Positions 6,826 to 14,280 of a stretch of 19,215 nucleotides of DNA are shown in pieces (the stretch's first letter is position 1; every line of letters begins with the position of its first letter). The position numbers were made by a program, and so were the translations under genes. The stretch is from Granulosicoccus sp965367215 (GTDB lineage: Bacteria; Pseudomonadota; Gammaproteobacteria; Granulosicoccales; Granulosicoccaceae): positions 1 to 19,215 of the forward strand of contig CBDUIJ010000077.1 of NCBI GenBank assembly GCA_965367215.1, given 5' to 3'. Under the pieces are notes generated by a model. It had not been told where the DNA came from and did no database searches. It saw only the letters and a list, made by a program, of their open reading frames with translations.

Positions 6826-8370
6826 ATGTCCTACGCCACGGTCCATTCGTGCACCCTTAGTGGTGTCCATGCGCTACCGGTTACGGTAGAGGTACACATC
6901 GCCGGCGGTTTGCCGGGCATGTCCATTGTCGGTCTGCCGCAGTCGGCGGTGCGTGAAAGCAAGGACCGGGTGAAAGCTGCCATCCAGCATATGGGCTTGA
7001 ACTTTCCTCAGGTGAAGATCATCGTGAATCTCGCCCCGGCGGATCTGCCCAAGCGTGGCGGACGATTCGACCTGCCGATTGCGCTGGGTATCCTGCAGGC
7101 CAACGGACAATTGCCGGAGGGCGCGCTGGCGGGTCTGATGGTATTGGGGGAGCTGGGGCTGACCGGAGAGTTGCGCTCGGTCACCGGCATTCTGCCGACG
7201 GCTTATGCCTTTGCCGATTCTGCCTATTCCCTGTTCATCCCGTCAGTCAATGTCGACGAGGCCTTGCGTAGCAGCCGCACTCGAGTATTTGCCGCCGACA
7301 GTCTGCAGGAGGCATATCGCCAGCTCAAGCGGCGTCGTCATGAGCCTCTGGTTCTGCAACAGTTACATGAAGCGCGGGAGCCGTCTGCGTCACTGGAATC
7401 GGGGAGCGTTGCCAATGTGTCGGACATGTCCGATGTCATGGGACAGCACAAGGCTCGCCGTGCTCTGGAGATTGCAGCGGCAGGTGGGCATAATCTGCTG
7501 ATGTCAGGGCCGCCCGGGACCGGCAAATCCATGCTGGCAAGTCGACTCCCCGGTATTCAGCCGCCCATGAGTGAATCCGAGGCCATGGAGACGGCCTCCG
7601 TGGCCTCGATCAGTTACACCGGCTTCGATTCAGGTCTCTGGGGTGTGCGCCCGTTTCGTGCGCCACACCATACGGCCTCGGGTGTGGCACTGGTCGGTGG
7701 CGGCTCGAACCCCATGCCGGGCGAAATCTCGCTGGCCCATCATGGTGTCTTGTTCCTCGATGAATTACCTGAATTTTCTCGCACGGTTCTGGATGTCTTG
7801 CGCGAGCCCATGGAGACCGGACGTATCACCGTGTCCAGGGCGGCCCGGCAGGCTGAATTTCCGGCAAGGTTCCAGCTGGTCGGAGCCATGAACCCCTGTC
7901 CCTGTGGTTACCACACGGATACGTCGGTTCGCTGCAACTGTACCCCGGACCTCATCATGCGCTATCAGTCACGCATATCAGGGCCGTTTCTGGACAGAAT
8001 CGATCTGCACATAGACATGCAGCGAGAATTGAATCAGGCGTTGACCATCCAGTCTGGCGGTGCCGGTGAAAGCAGTGAGCTCATTCGCCAGCGGGTGATG
8101 CTGGCTCGGGAGCGGCAGCTGGCGCGTCAGGGTGTGATCAACGCGGCGCTGGCGCCGATCGCGCTGCATCGCCATGCCGGCCTGGATCAACAGGCGCGGA
8201 GTCTGATGTGCGACGCCAGCAAGCGCCTGAATCTGTCACTTCGATCGCAGCACCGGCTGCTGCGGGTTGCCCGAACCATGGCCGATCTGGAGGGGCAGGG
8301 AGCTGTCGCCAGCGAACATCTGGCCGAAAGTCTGTCCTATCGGCGGACCCCATTGCTCAATGGCATCTGA
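6826..8370 (+). CDS. comM: ComM/YifB family Mg-chelatase-like AAA+ ATPase
   Basis: A complete 514-residue protein. The N-terminal ChlI-type domain reads AGGLPGMSIVGLPQSAVRESKDR and NLAPADLPKRGGRFDLPIALGIL. The AAA+ core has Walker A GPPGTGKS at 228-235 and Walker B VLFLDELPEF around 308-317. The NPCPCGYH segment at 356-363 with later RCNCTPD is a cysteine cluster typical of the family. The C-terminal Mg-chelatase domain ends in LAESLSYRR. ComM is a hexameric helicase that promotes branch migration during integration of incoming DNA in natural transformation; in other bacteria it is present without known competence. GGAGG at 6817-6821 precedes the ATG at rather short spacing. Its G+C is visibly higher than in the block to its left, marking the return to core chromosome. 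Confidence 0.95.
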   Translation: MSYATVHSCTLSGVHALPVTVEVHIAGGLPGMSIVGLPQSAVRESKDRVKAAIQHMGLNFPQVKIIVNLAPADLPKRGGRFDLPIALGILQANGQLPEGALAGLMVLGELGLTGELRSVTGILPTAYAFADSAYSLFIPSVNVDEALRSSRTRVFAADSLQEAYRQLKRRRHEPLVLQQLHEAREPSASLESGSVANVSDMSDVMGQHKARRALEIAAAGGHNLLMSGPPGTGKSMLASRLPGIQPPMSESEAMETASVASISYTGFDSGLWGVRPFRAPHHTASGVALVGGGSNPMPGEISLAHHGVLFLDELPEFSRTVLDVLREPMETGRITVSRAARQAEFPARFQLVGAMNPCPCGYHTDTSVRCNCTPDLIMRYQSRISGPFLDRIDLHIDMQRELNQALTIQSGGAGESSELIRQRVMLARERQLARQGVINAALAPIALHRHAGLDQQARSLMCDASKRLNLSLRSQHRLLRVARTMADLEGQGAVASEHLAESLSYRRTPLLNGI

Positions 8371-8529
8371 ATTGCGTTCGTGACAGAACGCTCAGCTTGG
8401 CCGGTGTGTATGAGACTTCTGTCTCGTTGAGGTTCTGCAGGAGCAAGCAGTCAGTCAGCGCAAAGGCTATCATTGCGTCATGAAAAAGTGGGTTGAACGA
8501 GGCATGATGAATCATTGCGTTGGTGTGGT

Positions 8530-10332
8530 ATGCGTGTAGCAACGTATACGCAGCGTAGCGCGCCCTCGCGCGGATCTGTCTTTGCCCTGTGCGTACTGGT
8601 GCTGACCATTCTGCTGGGTACGGGCGTGGTGCCATCTCTGGCAGCCTACGCCGGCGGTCCTTTCGAAAGAGTGCTGACGCCGCTGTGGATGCTCTTGTAC
8701 GTCTCGGCGCTCGGTGGCCTGATGTTCACCCACGGTATCAACTGGATTTCCTGGCTGGTGCGCTATCGCATTCTGCTGGTACTGCTGATGCTGGGTACGA
8801 TCATGTCGGTGTCCTGGTCCATTGACGCCAAGGTCTCCGCCGAGCGGACCGTGCATCTGCTGGGGAGTACGCTCATTGCGGTGTTCATCGGTTTCTCGGT
8901 CCCCTTGCTGACAACGCTGCGGGTGTTCGCCGTCATTCTGGCGCTGGCCATGATCGCCAGTATCGGTGCGGCCATCGCCTTGCCCGATCTGGGTATCCAG
9001 AGTTACGAGGGCACGCAGGTCTGGCGTGGTCTGTTCAATTCCAAGAACGACCTGGGTTTCTGGGCGGCTGTCGGTGTCTTGCTCTACATCACGCTCAGTG
9101 ATTCCACGCAGACACCCTATCGCAAACTGCTGTGCTTTCTGATGGCAGGCCTGTGCCTGGGAGCCCTGGCATTCAGTCAGTCCGCTACCTCATTGCTGGC
9201 GTTGCTCATTGCCGGTGCCTTGTCCCTGTACTTCTTCATTGCCGGTCGTTTTCAGCTCGGTTTCATTCGCATGGCCATTCTGGCCATTCTGTTCACGGCC
9301 GTTATCGGTATGGCCATCGCCAATATCGACACCGCCGAGCTGGTCGGGCGCACCGGTGATCTGACCGGACGCGGTGAGGTCTGGCGGCAGGTCTGGGCAT
9401 TGATTCTCGAACGTCCCCTGACAGGTGTGGGTTACGGCTCGCTCTGGTTTCCGACCGATGCGACCATCTGGATCCAGCAGAGTCTTACCGATTTTACCTG
9501 GGTGGTCTATCACGCTCACAATGGTTTGCTGCAGGTGGCCTCGGAAGTGGGAATGCCGCTGGCAGTCATCGCCCTGTTGATGGTGGCGCAGCAGCTGATA
9601 GAGATCTTCTACTGCCAGTACGAGCGCCAGCAAGTGGGAGTATTGTTCGTCTTGGGGTTCGTGACGGCCTATCTGGTAAGCAACTATTCCGAGGCACGTT
9701 TTCTGGTGACTCGAGAGCTGTTCTGGATATTTTTCCTGGCCTTGCCCATCAGCATGCTGCGCCAGATCAATCTGGTGTCGACCGATACGTCACCCGGCGA
9801 GCCAGAGGGCTCTGACTCTTCAGGCTTTGGTGGTACTGGCGCGCGCTCCTACGGCAGTGTGCCCGGCAAACCCTGGCTTGGACCTCTGCCGCACGAGTTG
9901 AAAAATGCGCGACGGCCGGTGGTTGCGGGTGCTGCCGGAGCCGCGGGAGCCGCTGCCCTGATGAGCTACGATGGTGCTTCGGACAAACCGGACACCGTGG
10001 TGGCCGACTCGGACACTGCCGATGAGCACAGCAGCACGGTCGAATACGACGGCTCTGAAGTGGATACGCTGTCTCTGGACGAAACCGATATCGATCTGGG
10101 CCAGTTGGACGACACGGATCTGAGTGCTGATGAGTCGATGAGTGCGGATATCGATCTTGGCGACATGCAGGCGCCGGAGCCGGATGCTGCAACAGAGTTC
10201 CGGGACGAGCGTGATGCGCCGCTTGAAGATGCTGTTGCGGAGCATGACGACATGCTCGATGTCGATCGTTATGACAAGAAGCTCGATCTGTCAGGAGAGT
10301 GGGAAGAGTTCGATCCTGATGAAGACAAGTAG
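8530..10332 (+). CDS. O-antigen ligase family membrane protein with acidic C-terminal tail
   Basis: A 600-residue protein. The first ~410 residues hold about ten or more membrane helices and the Wzy_C/WaaL signatures. These are LTGRGEVWRQVW at 278-289 (Arg281 in the large periplasmic loop) and HAHNG at 328-332, the conserved histidine region, followed by VASEVGMPLAVIAL. Proteins of this family join O-antigen or other polysaccharide to lipid A core, or polymerise/ligate glycans and glycoproteins, on the periplasmic side. From about residue 418 a tail of ~180 residues begins, Gly/Ser-rich at first. It then has an Ala/Gly run (AGAAGAAGAAA, about 466-477) and over 100 residues dominated by Asp and Glu. 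Such a tail is not part of the usual ligase. The start ATG at 8530 is preferred over TTG 8515; no ribosome-binding site is strong. The exact acceptor and the ligase-versus-polymerase role are open. Confidence 0.85.
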   Translation: MRVATYTQRSAPSRGSVFALCVLVLTILLGTGVVPSLAAYAGGPFERVLTPLWMLLYVSALGGLMFTHGINWISWLVRYRILLVLLMLGTIMSVSWSIDAKVSAERTVHLLGSTLIAVFIGFSVPLLTTLRVFAVILALAMIASIGAAIALPDLGIQSYEGTQVWRGLFNSKNDLGFWAAVGVLLYITLSDSTQTPYRKLLCFLMAGLCLGALAFSQSATSLLALLIAGALSLYFFIAGRFQLGFIRMAILAILFTAVIGMAIANIDTAELVGRTGDLTGRGEVWRQVWALILERPLTGVGYGSLWFPTDATIWIQQSLTDFTWVVYHAHNGLLQVASEVGMPLAVIALLMVAQQLIEIFYCQYERQQVGVLFVLGFVTAYLVSNYSEARFLVTRELFWIFFLALPISMLRQINLVSTDTSPGEPEGSDSSGFGGTGARSYGSVPGKPWLGPLPHELKNARRPVVAGAAGAAGAAALMSYDGASDKPDTVVADSDTADEHSSTVEYDGSEVDTLSLDETDIDLGQLDDTDLSADESMSADIDLGDMQAPEPDAATEFRDERDAPLEDAVAEHDDMLDVDRYDKKLDLSGEWEEFDPDEDK

Positions 10333-10382
10333 TGACCAGATTCTTCAAGCCTGACCCCACAGGGCCAGAATCGGTCAGGTCC

Positions 10383-10400
10383 ATGACGCAGCAGCGTCAT
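10383..10400 (+). promoter_or_regulatory. Hairpin directly before the desulfurase-family start codon
   Basis: ATGACGC (10383-10389) pairs with GCGTCAT (10394-10400) around AGCA, ending one base before the ATG at 10402. In the messenger it would cover the place of a Shine-Dalgarno sequence, and none is visible there. If translation starts at the ATG at 10423 instead, the hairpin is merely in the leader. A second repeat, CCTGACC...GGTCAGG, lies just upstream. The role is speculative. Confidence 0.35.
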
Positions 10401-10401
10401 C

Positions 10402-11691
10402 ATGCAACACGAGCCTGAGGCCATGAAAGACAACGCCTACTTTGACAACGCGGCGACCACCTGGCCCAAGCCTGAGCCGGTCTACCGGTTCATGGACAGT
10501 TTCTTCCGTTCACACGGCGTGAACCCGGGACGTAGTGGCAGCCTGCTGGCGGTGGAAGCCGAGCAGATGATCACGGCCACCCGGCGTATGCTGGCCGGTT
10601 TTTTCGGTTTCAGTGGGCCCGCCAATCGGGTCATCTTCACCCTCAACGGGACCGATGCGCTCAACATGAGTATCGGTGGACTTGTCTCGCCCGGTGATCA
10701 CCTGATTACCACGCGTCTGGAGCACAACGCCGTACTGCGAACTGCCAACCATCTCGAGCGGGATGCTCGGCTCGCGGTGACCCGTATTGCGGCACAGGCA
10801 GATGGTTATATCGATCCACAGGACATCAAGGCAGCGTTGCGTCCGGACACGCGCGCCATCGTGCTCAACCACGCATCCAATGTCATGGGATGCGTTCAGG
10901 ACCTGGCAGCAGTCGCGTCCATTGCCCGGGATGCCGGTGTGCACCTGATCGTGGATGCAGCGCAGACAGCCGGTGTTGTTCCGATCGATATGGACGAGCT
11001 CGGTATCAGTGTGCTGACCTTTCCCGGGCACAAGGGGCTGTTCGGTCCGATGGGTATCGGTGGGATGATTGTCGCTGAATCGGTTGATCTGGCACCCCAG
11101 CGATTTGGGGGTACAGGGGTTGACTCTCTGTCGGAATACCAGCCCGATGCCTACCCCTATCATCTGGAAGCCGGCACGGTATCGCTGCCGGGTATTGCGG
11201 GACTACATGCTGCGCAATTGTGGTTCAGAGAGCTGGGACAGCAACTGCATGAGGCCGCTATGGCGGAGTCCTCATCCGGTGAAGCGCTATCGAAGGCGGC
11301 TTCAGGTGAGGCTGATCAGGCTCTGGATCACGGCACACTTTGCCGTCTTGCCATGCATCATGTTCACAAGGTCGAGCTTGCTCATCTTGATCGTATCGAG
11401 GCGAAGCTGCGCGAGTTCAAGGCTGTCAATATCCTGGCCGATGCTCGCGCCGATGCGCGTGTCGCCACCCTCAGTTTCACGGTAGATGGCCTGTCGACCG
11501 AACGTGTGGCAGACCAGCTGGATGCCGATCATCAGATCTGTGCGCGCGCAGGCTTGCAGTGTGCTCCCTTGGTGCATGTCGACGCGAAGACAGTCGATGG
11601 AGGCGGGACAATCCGCCTGTCGCCCGGTTATTTCACGGATGAAGAAGACATGCAGCAGCTGTTGGAAGCCCTTGACGACATCCTTGGTTGA
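10402..11691 (+). CDS. Cysteine desulfurase-family aminotransferase class V enzyme
   Basis: A PLP-dependent fold-type I enzyme of 429 residues. Landmarks are FDNAATTWPKPEPVY at 14-28, RLEHNAVLR with the ring-stacking His, VDAAQ with Asp185 and Gln188, and FPGHKGLFGP with the likely Schiff-base Lys211. The C-terminal RAGLQCAPLVH carries Cys387 where cysteine desulfurases of the am_tr_V_EGC (TIGR01977) type hold their persulfide-carrying cysteine. The expected reaction is L-cysteine to L-alanine with transfer of sulfur; selenocysteine lyase activity is possible. A low-complexity Ala/Ser/Gly/Glu insert at about 286-313 interrupts the small-domain junction. The start could be ATG 10402 or 10423 (the family consensus begins just after the latter); neither has a good ribosome-binding site. 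It converges on the NUDIX gene with only four bases between. No Isc/Suf partners are nearby. Confidence 0.86.
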   Translation: MQHEPEAMKDNAYFDNAATTWPKPEPVYRFMDSFFRSHGVNPGRSGSLLAVEAEQMITATRRMLAGFFGFSGPANRVIFTLNGTDALNMSIGGLVSPGDHLITTRLEHNAVLRTANHLERDARLAVTRIAAQADGYIDPQDIKAALRPDTRAIVLNHASNVMGCVQDLAAVASIARDAGVHLIVDAAQTAGVVPIDMDELGISVLTFPGHKGLFGPMGIGGMIVAESVDLAPQRFGGTGVDSLSEYQPDAYPYHLEAGTVSLPGIAGLHAAQLWFRELGQQLHEAAMAESSSGEALSKAASGEADQALDHGTLCRLAMHHVHKVELAHLDRIEAKLREFKAVNILADARADARVATLSFTVDGLSTERVADQLDADHQICARAGLQCAPLVHVDAKTVDGGGTIRLSPGYFTDEEDMQQLLEALDDILG

Positions 11692-11708
11692 TTCGTCAGA
11701 TAATCAAC
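11687..11708. terminator. Bidirectional stem-loop over the convergent gene ends
   Basis: GTTGATT (11687-11693) pairs with AATCAAC (11702-11708) across an eight-base loop, covering the stop codons of both convergent genes. The stem is A+T-rich and no T-run follows, so termination strength is doubtful. Confidence 0.3.
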
Positions 11709-12304
11709 TGACCTCGGTCCAGCAACAGGCGTACCTTCAACAATGAGGCCAGCGCCAGGCTGTCGGTGATGGTCCCATCCATGGCCATGTCGATGGCATC
11801 CTCCAGTGGCAGGCGCATCAGCTGCAGCACTTCGGTGTCATCCGGTTCGGTTTCTCCGAAACTCAGGTCCTGAGCGACGAAGGTGTGGGCCAGCTCATCG
11901 GTCACCGAATTGGAGGTATGCAGTTGTAACAGGCTGGTCCAGCGACGGGCACTGATACCGGTCTCTTCGCGCAGTTCACGTTGGGCGGCTGCCAGTGCAG
12001 ATTCGCCGTGGGGCGCACCACCTTCAGGGATTTCCCAGTGGTACTGGTCAAGGGCGTAGCGGTACTGACCCACCAGCCAGGTGTAGCCTTCCGCATCGAT
12101 GGGGACGACGCCAATGGCCGTGGTCTTGAAATGTACCTTGCCGTAGATACCTGGCTTGCCGGTTGGGGCAATGACACGCCGATGCGTCAGTGTGATCCAC
12201 GGATTGTCATAGACCTCTTCAACCGAGAGGGTCTGCCAGTCATTGCTGCATGAGGTCGTCACGTTGAGATGGGTGTCCGTTGATGCGCAGGTTTGCAGGT
12301 GCAA
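11696..12304 (-). CDS. NUDIX hydrolase, ADP-ribose pyrophosphatase-like
   Basis: A 202-residue protein with a perfect Nudix box at residues 95-117: Gly95, Glu101, then RELREETGI from 109, with Glu113/Glu114 as metal ligands. Upstream it has YRYALDQYHWEIPEGG, the WE-P-G pattern of ADP-ribose/nucleoside-diphosphate sugar pyrophosphatases (NudF type), which cleave ADP-ribose to AMP and ribose-5-phosphate. Cytosolic housekeeping is likely. The start is uncertain: TTG at 12304 gives the full length, while GTG at 12262 would begin nearer the conserved region; no good ribosome-binding site supports either. It begins only ten bases after the stop of the LysE exporter at 12315, so the two form one transcript. 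It converges with the desulfurase gene. Confidence 0.87.
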   Translation of the reverse strand: MHLQTCASTDTHLNVTTSCSNDWQTLSVEEVYDNPWITLTHRRVIAPTGKPGIYGKVHFKTTAIGVVPIDAEGYTWLVGQYRYALDQYHWEIPEGGAPHGESALAAAQRELREETGISARRWTSLLQLHTSNSVTDELAHTFVAQDLSFGETEPDDTEVLQLMRLPLEDAIDMAMDGTITDSLALASLLKVRLLLDRGQLII

Positions 12305-12314
12305 ATCGTAACTA

Positions 12315-12902
12315 CTAGCTCATGGTGAGGGCCAGACCCACCACCATCAGCAGGGAGAGCGCCATCAGAATATTGATGATGCGGTGCCAGCGGGCGGGCA
12401 GGTCGAGCCGCTGAAGTGTGATTCCCGCAGCCAGCCAGAGCAAGTGAATGGGCACCCAGACAAGATTGATGAGCAGGAATTTCCAGGCGATCTCCTGCCA
12501 GATGGCCATGCCGGCAAACGGGAAGCTGGTGAACAGGGCGGTATTGACGACATAGGCTTTCGGGTTGATGGCCTGCAGCAGCAAGGCATCGCGAATACCC
12601 GGCGCCCGGGCACTTTCGATGAAATTGATCTTCGATCCGGCCAGGGCGATGCGCAACGCGAGATAGCACAGATAGGCAACGGAGGCATACATCAGGACCG
12701 TACGCAGGGTGGGCTGTGCCAGAATCAGGCCAGCCAGCCCGGTGACCACCGTCAAGGCGACCAGGTTTGTGCCGATGAACAGGCCGCTCACGTAGCGATA
12801 GCCAGCAGTTGAGCCGAAGGAAGAGCCGACGCCTGCGGTTGACAGGACACCGGGTCCCGGTGTGATCAGCATGAAGAAAACGGCGGTCAGAAATACGCCC
12901 AT
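12315..12902 (-). CDS. LysE/RhtB family exporter (second of three)
   Basis: A 195-residue inner-membrane protein with TPGPGVL at residues 14-20 and INPKAYVVNTALF midway, both LysE-superfamily hallmarks, and about six helices. The length is slightly short because the N-terminal hydrophilic segment is minimal. It should export an amino acid or similar small metabolite. It is divergent from the MarR regulator gene at 13076, with 173 bp between them. A 42-bp palindrome at the MarR start would be placed to control both directions. The NUDIX gene follows ten bases downstream on the same transcript. This arrangement suggests, but does not prove, an inducible exporter under MarR control. Confidence 0.88.
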   Translation of the reverse strand: MGVFLTAVFFMLITPGPGVLSTAGVGSSFGSTAGYRYVSGLFIGTNLVALTVVTGLAGLILAQPTLRTVLMYASVAYLCYLALRIALAGSKINFIESARAPGIRDALLLQAINPKAYVVNTALFTSFPFAGMAIWQEIAWKFLLINLVWVPIHLLWLAAGITLQRLDLPARWHRIINILMALSLLMVVGLALTMS

Positions 12903-13035
12903 GATGTCAGTCGCTATCGATTTTCAGGTGGGGAGAAGGGCTGCAATGCAGTCGAGGCGATTGCGGCCTTTGGCTGGAGCACTATAAGCCCTGTTGCGGG
13001 ATTGTAGTTGATCGTGGTCGTGTCAGTCGAGCATT

Positions 13036-13077
13036 ATGCTTGCAATAAGCTTGATCGCTCAAGTATCATGCAAGCAT
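13036..13077. promoter_or_regulatory. Nested palindrome, likely MarR operator
   Basis: ATGCTTGCA (13036-13044) and TGCAAGCAT (13069-13077) are perfect inverted repeats. Within them CTTGA (13050-13054) and TCAAG (13059-13063) form a second inverted pair around TCGC. Taken as two 19-base half sites, 15 of 19 positions match. The right arm covers the first two bases of the MarR start codon. MarR dimers bind palindromes of this size, often at their own promoter, so autoregulation with effect on the divergent LysE/NUDIX transcript is the natural inference. Confidence 0.6.
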
Positions 13078-13513
13078 GAATACTGAAAACATTCCCGCAC
13101 ACACAGAGCCGACCATCACGCAGTTGCTTGAGACGGCAGCCCGCATCGAGCGCAGACTCGATCGAATGTTGTCTTGCACACGCGGCGTCAGCTACAGCGA
13201 ATACCGACTGCTGGCCACGCTTGCCGAGGCGTCGACAGAGGGTCTGCCACGCGTCGTACTGGCCGAGACGGTGGGCTTGTCGGCATCGGCCGTCACACGC
13301 GCCTTGAAGCCGCTTGAGAAAATCGGCTGCGTCATCACGGAGAAGGGAGAACGCGATGCCCGGCAGAGTCGAGCGATCATTACGCCTGTCGGGCTGGAGT
13401 TGCTGAGCGATGCAAAAGGCATCATGCGCGATGCCCTGCGTGAGCTGCCACTCAATTCCCTGAGTCCGCAGAAGGTGGCAGAATTTCATAACCGTCTTCA
13501 GGAAGTGCGCTGA
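13076..13513 (+). CDS. MarR-family transcriptional regulator
   Basis: A 145-residue winged helix-turn-helix protein of normal MarR length. The N-terminal dimerisation helix reads TQLLETAARIERRLDRML. It is followed by YSEYRLLATLAEA, the recognition region VVLAETVGLSASAVTRALKPLEKIGCV (about 60-87), and a wing with DARQSRAIITPVGLELL. MarR proteins are usually ligand-relieved repressors of exporters or enzymes beside them. It is divergent from the LysE-NUDIX transcript, and its start codon lies in a nested palindrome. No Shine-Dalgarno is separable from the palindrome, so translation could be weak or leaderless-like. A large antisense open frame over this gene is a coding shadow. The ligand is unknown. 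Confidence 0.9.
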   Translation: MNTENIPAHTEPTITQLLETAARIERRLDRMLSCTRGVSYSEYRLLATLAEASTEGLPRVVLAETVGLSASAVTRALKPLEKIGCVITEKGERDARQSRAIITPVGLELLSDAKGIMRDALRELPLNSLSPQKVAEFHNRLQEVR

Positions 13514-13848
13514 AGTCAGCGGCATCGCGGCCTTGCCACGCTGCAGCTCGATACGCCGCGTTACATCCAGCTGATTGATCATCGGATTTCAGTGGCAAGC
13601 AGGCAATCTTCAACGCTTGCAAGCGGCGCAACCCTGCGTCGATCGAGTCGCTCTGGTTGGCAACTCTGACACTATCGTGTGCCGCTTCGCAGAGGTTTGC
13701 GATTCATTGCATTGTTCGTGGTTATCCGTGAATGTGCTGCGCTAGAATCGGGGTCGAATTTGTTCAGACCACTATCCCTTACCGGACCTCAATGAAAGAC
13801 TCGTCAGTCATGGCACACCTGTTACTGCACGCTCGGCATTGGCCATCG
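13514..13848 (+). other. Intergenic region before the lipoprotein gene
   Basis: No gene is supported here. A perfect palindrome CGCTTGCAAGCG lies at 13614-13625, sharing the GCTTGCA/TGCAAGC core of the MarR palindrome. A possible -10 hexamer TAGAAT at 13743-13748 has no well-spaced -35 partner. The promoter of the downstream lipoprotein is probably in this stretch. If that gene starts at 13792 or 13732, the end of this stretch is coding. Confidence 0.45.
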
Positions 13849-14256
13849 ATGAGAGCTGCGTCGCGTATGATCTCTGCAGGCTTGCTTGCACTCCTGAGTG
13901 CCTGTGCAACCACGCCATACTACGATTACCCGCCAAACATGCCAGAGGCCATTGCACCGGAGGTCGGTGCAACCCTGCATGCGGCTGAGCCGGTGGAATT
14001 CTCCTGGCACAGGTCGGATGACGCCGAGAGCTACGACTTTCATGTGTTCAATGCCGAGACCAGCGATATCGCGCGTTACATGAAGACAGGATTGTCTGCA
14101 GCCGATATCTGTACGGGCGAGCGTTGCAGTATCAATCTGTACCTGTCACTGCCGGAAAGCGATCGGCATGCCTGGCGTGTCCGCGCATCCAATATGGCGG
14201 GCAAGTCTGCCTGGTCACGCACCCTGTTCACCTTTGCCGGTAGCGCTGACCGGTAA
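13849..14256 (+). CDS. Small lipoprotein with fibronectin III-like domain
   Basis: Starting at ATG 13849 the protein is 135 residues and begins MRAASRMISAGLLALLSAC. This is a textbook lipoprotein signal with the lipidated Cys at residue 19 (codon 13903). The mature part reads as one immunoglobulin-like/FN3-type sandwich: ATLHAAEPVEFSWHRSDDAESYDFHVFNAET, then HAWRVRASNMAGKSAWSRTLFTF, where the W...V.A.N..G.S.WS pattern is typical. The frame is open further upstream, and ATG 13792 or 13732 would give an over-long signal n-region; no ribosome-binding site decides between them. The protein is probably anchored in a membrane facing the periplasm. It stands alone and converges on the next LysE gene. 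The function is unknown. Confidence 0.72.
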   Translation: MRAASRMISAGLLALLSACATTPYYDYPPNMPEAIAPEVGATLHAAEPVEFSWHRSDDAESYDFHVFNAETSDIARYMKTGLSAADICTGERCSINLYLSLPESDRHAWRVRASNMAGKSAWSRTLFTFAGSADR

Positions 14257-14280
14257 CGAGCACACGAGCACAGTGTCGCT

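Noticed and set aside
8374..8391. GCGTTC/GAACGC stem-loop after comM as a terminator
   Set aside because: The stem is only six base pairs with a six-base loop and no T-run follows; too weak to call.
9767..10384. Minus-strand frame of about 205 codons over the O-antigen ligase tail
   Set aside because: It is antisense to the Asp/Glu-rich tail, giving an Arg/His/Ser/Pro-rich translation, and has no ribosome-binding site or family likeness.
13034..13582. Minus-strand frame of 182 codons over the MarR gene
   Set aside because: The plus-strand frame is a clear MarR protein; the antisense frame shows no recognisable domain.
13743..13748. TAGAAT as a promoter -10 box for the lipoprotein
   Set aside because: No -35 element at 16-18 bases spacing could be matched, so it is only mentioned as a possibility.
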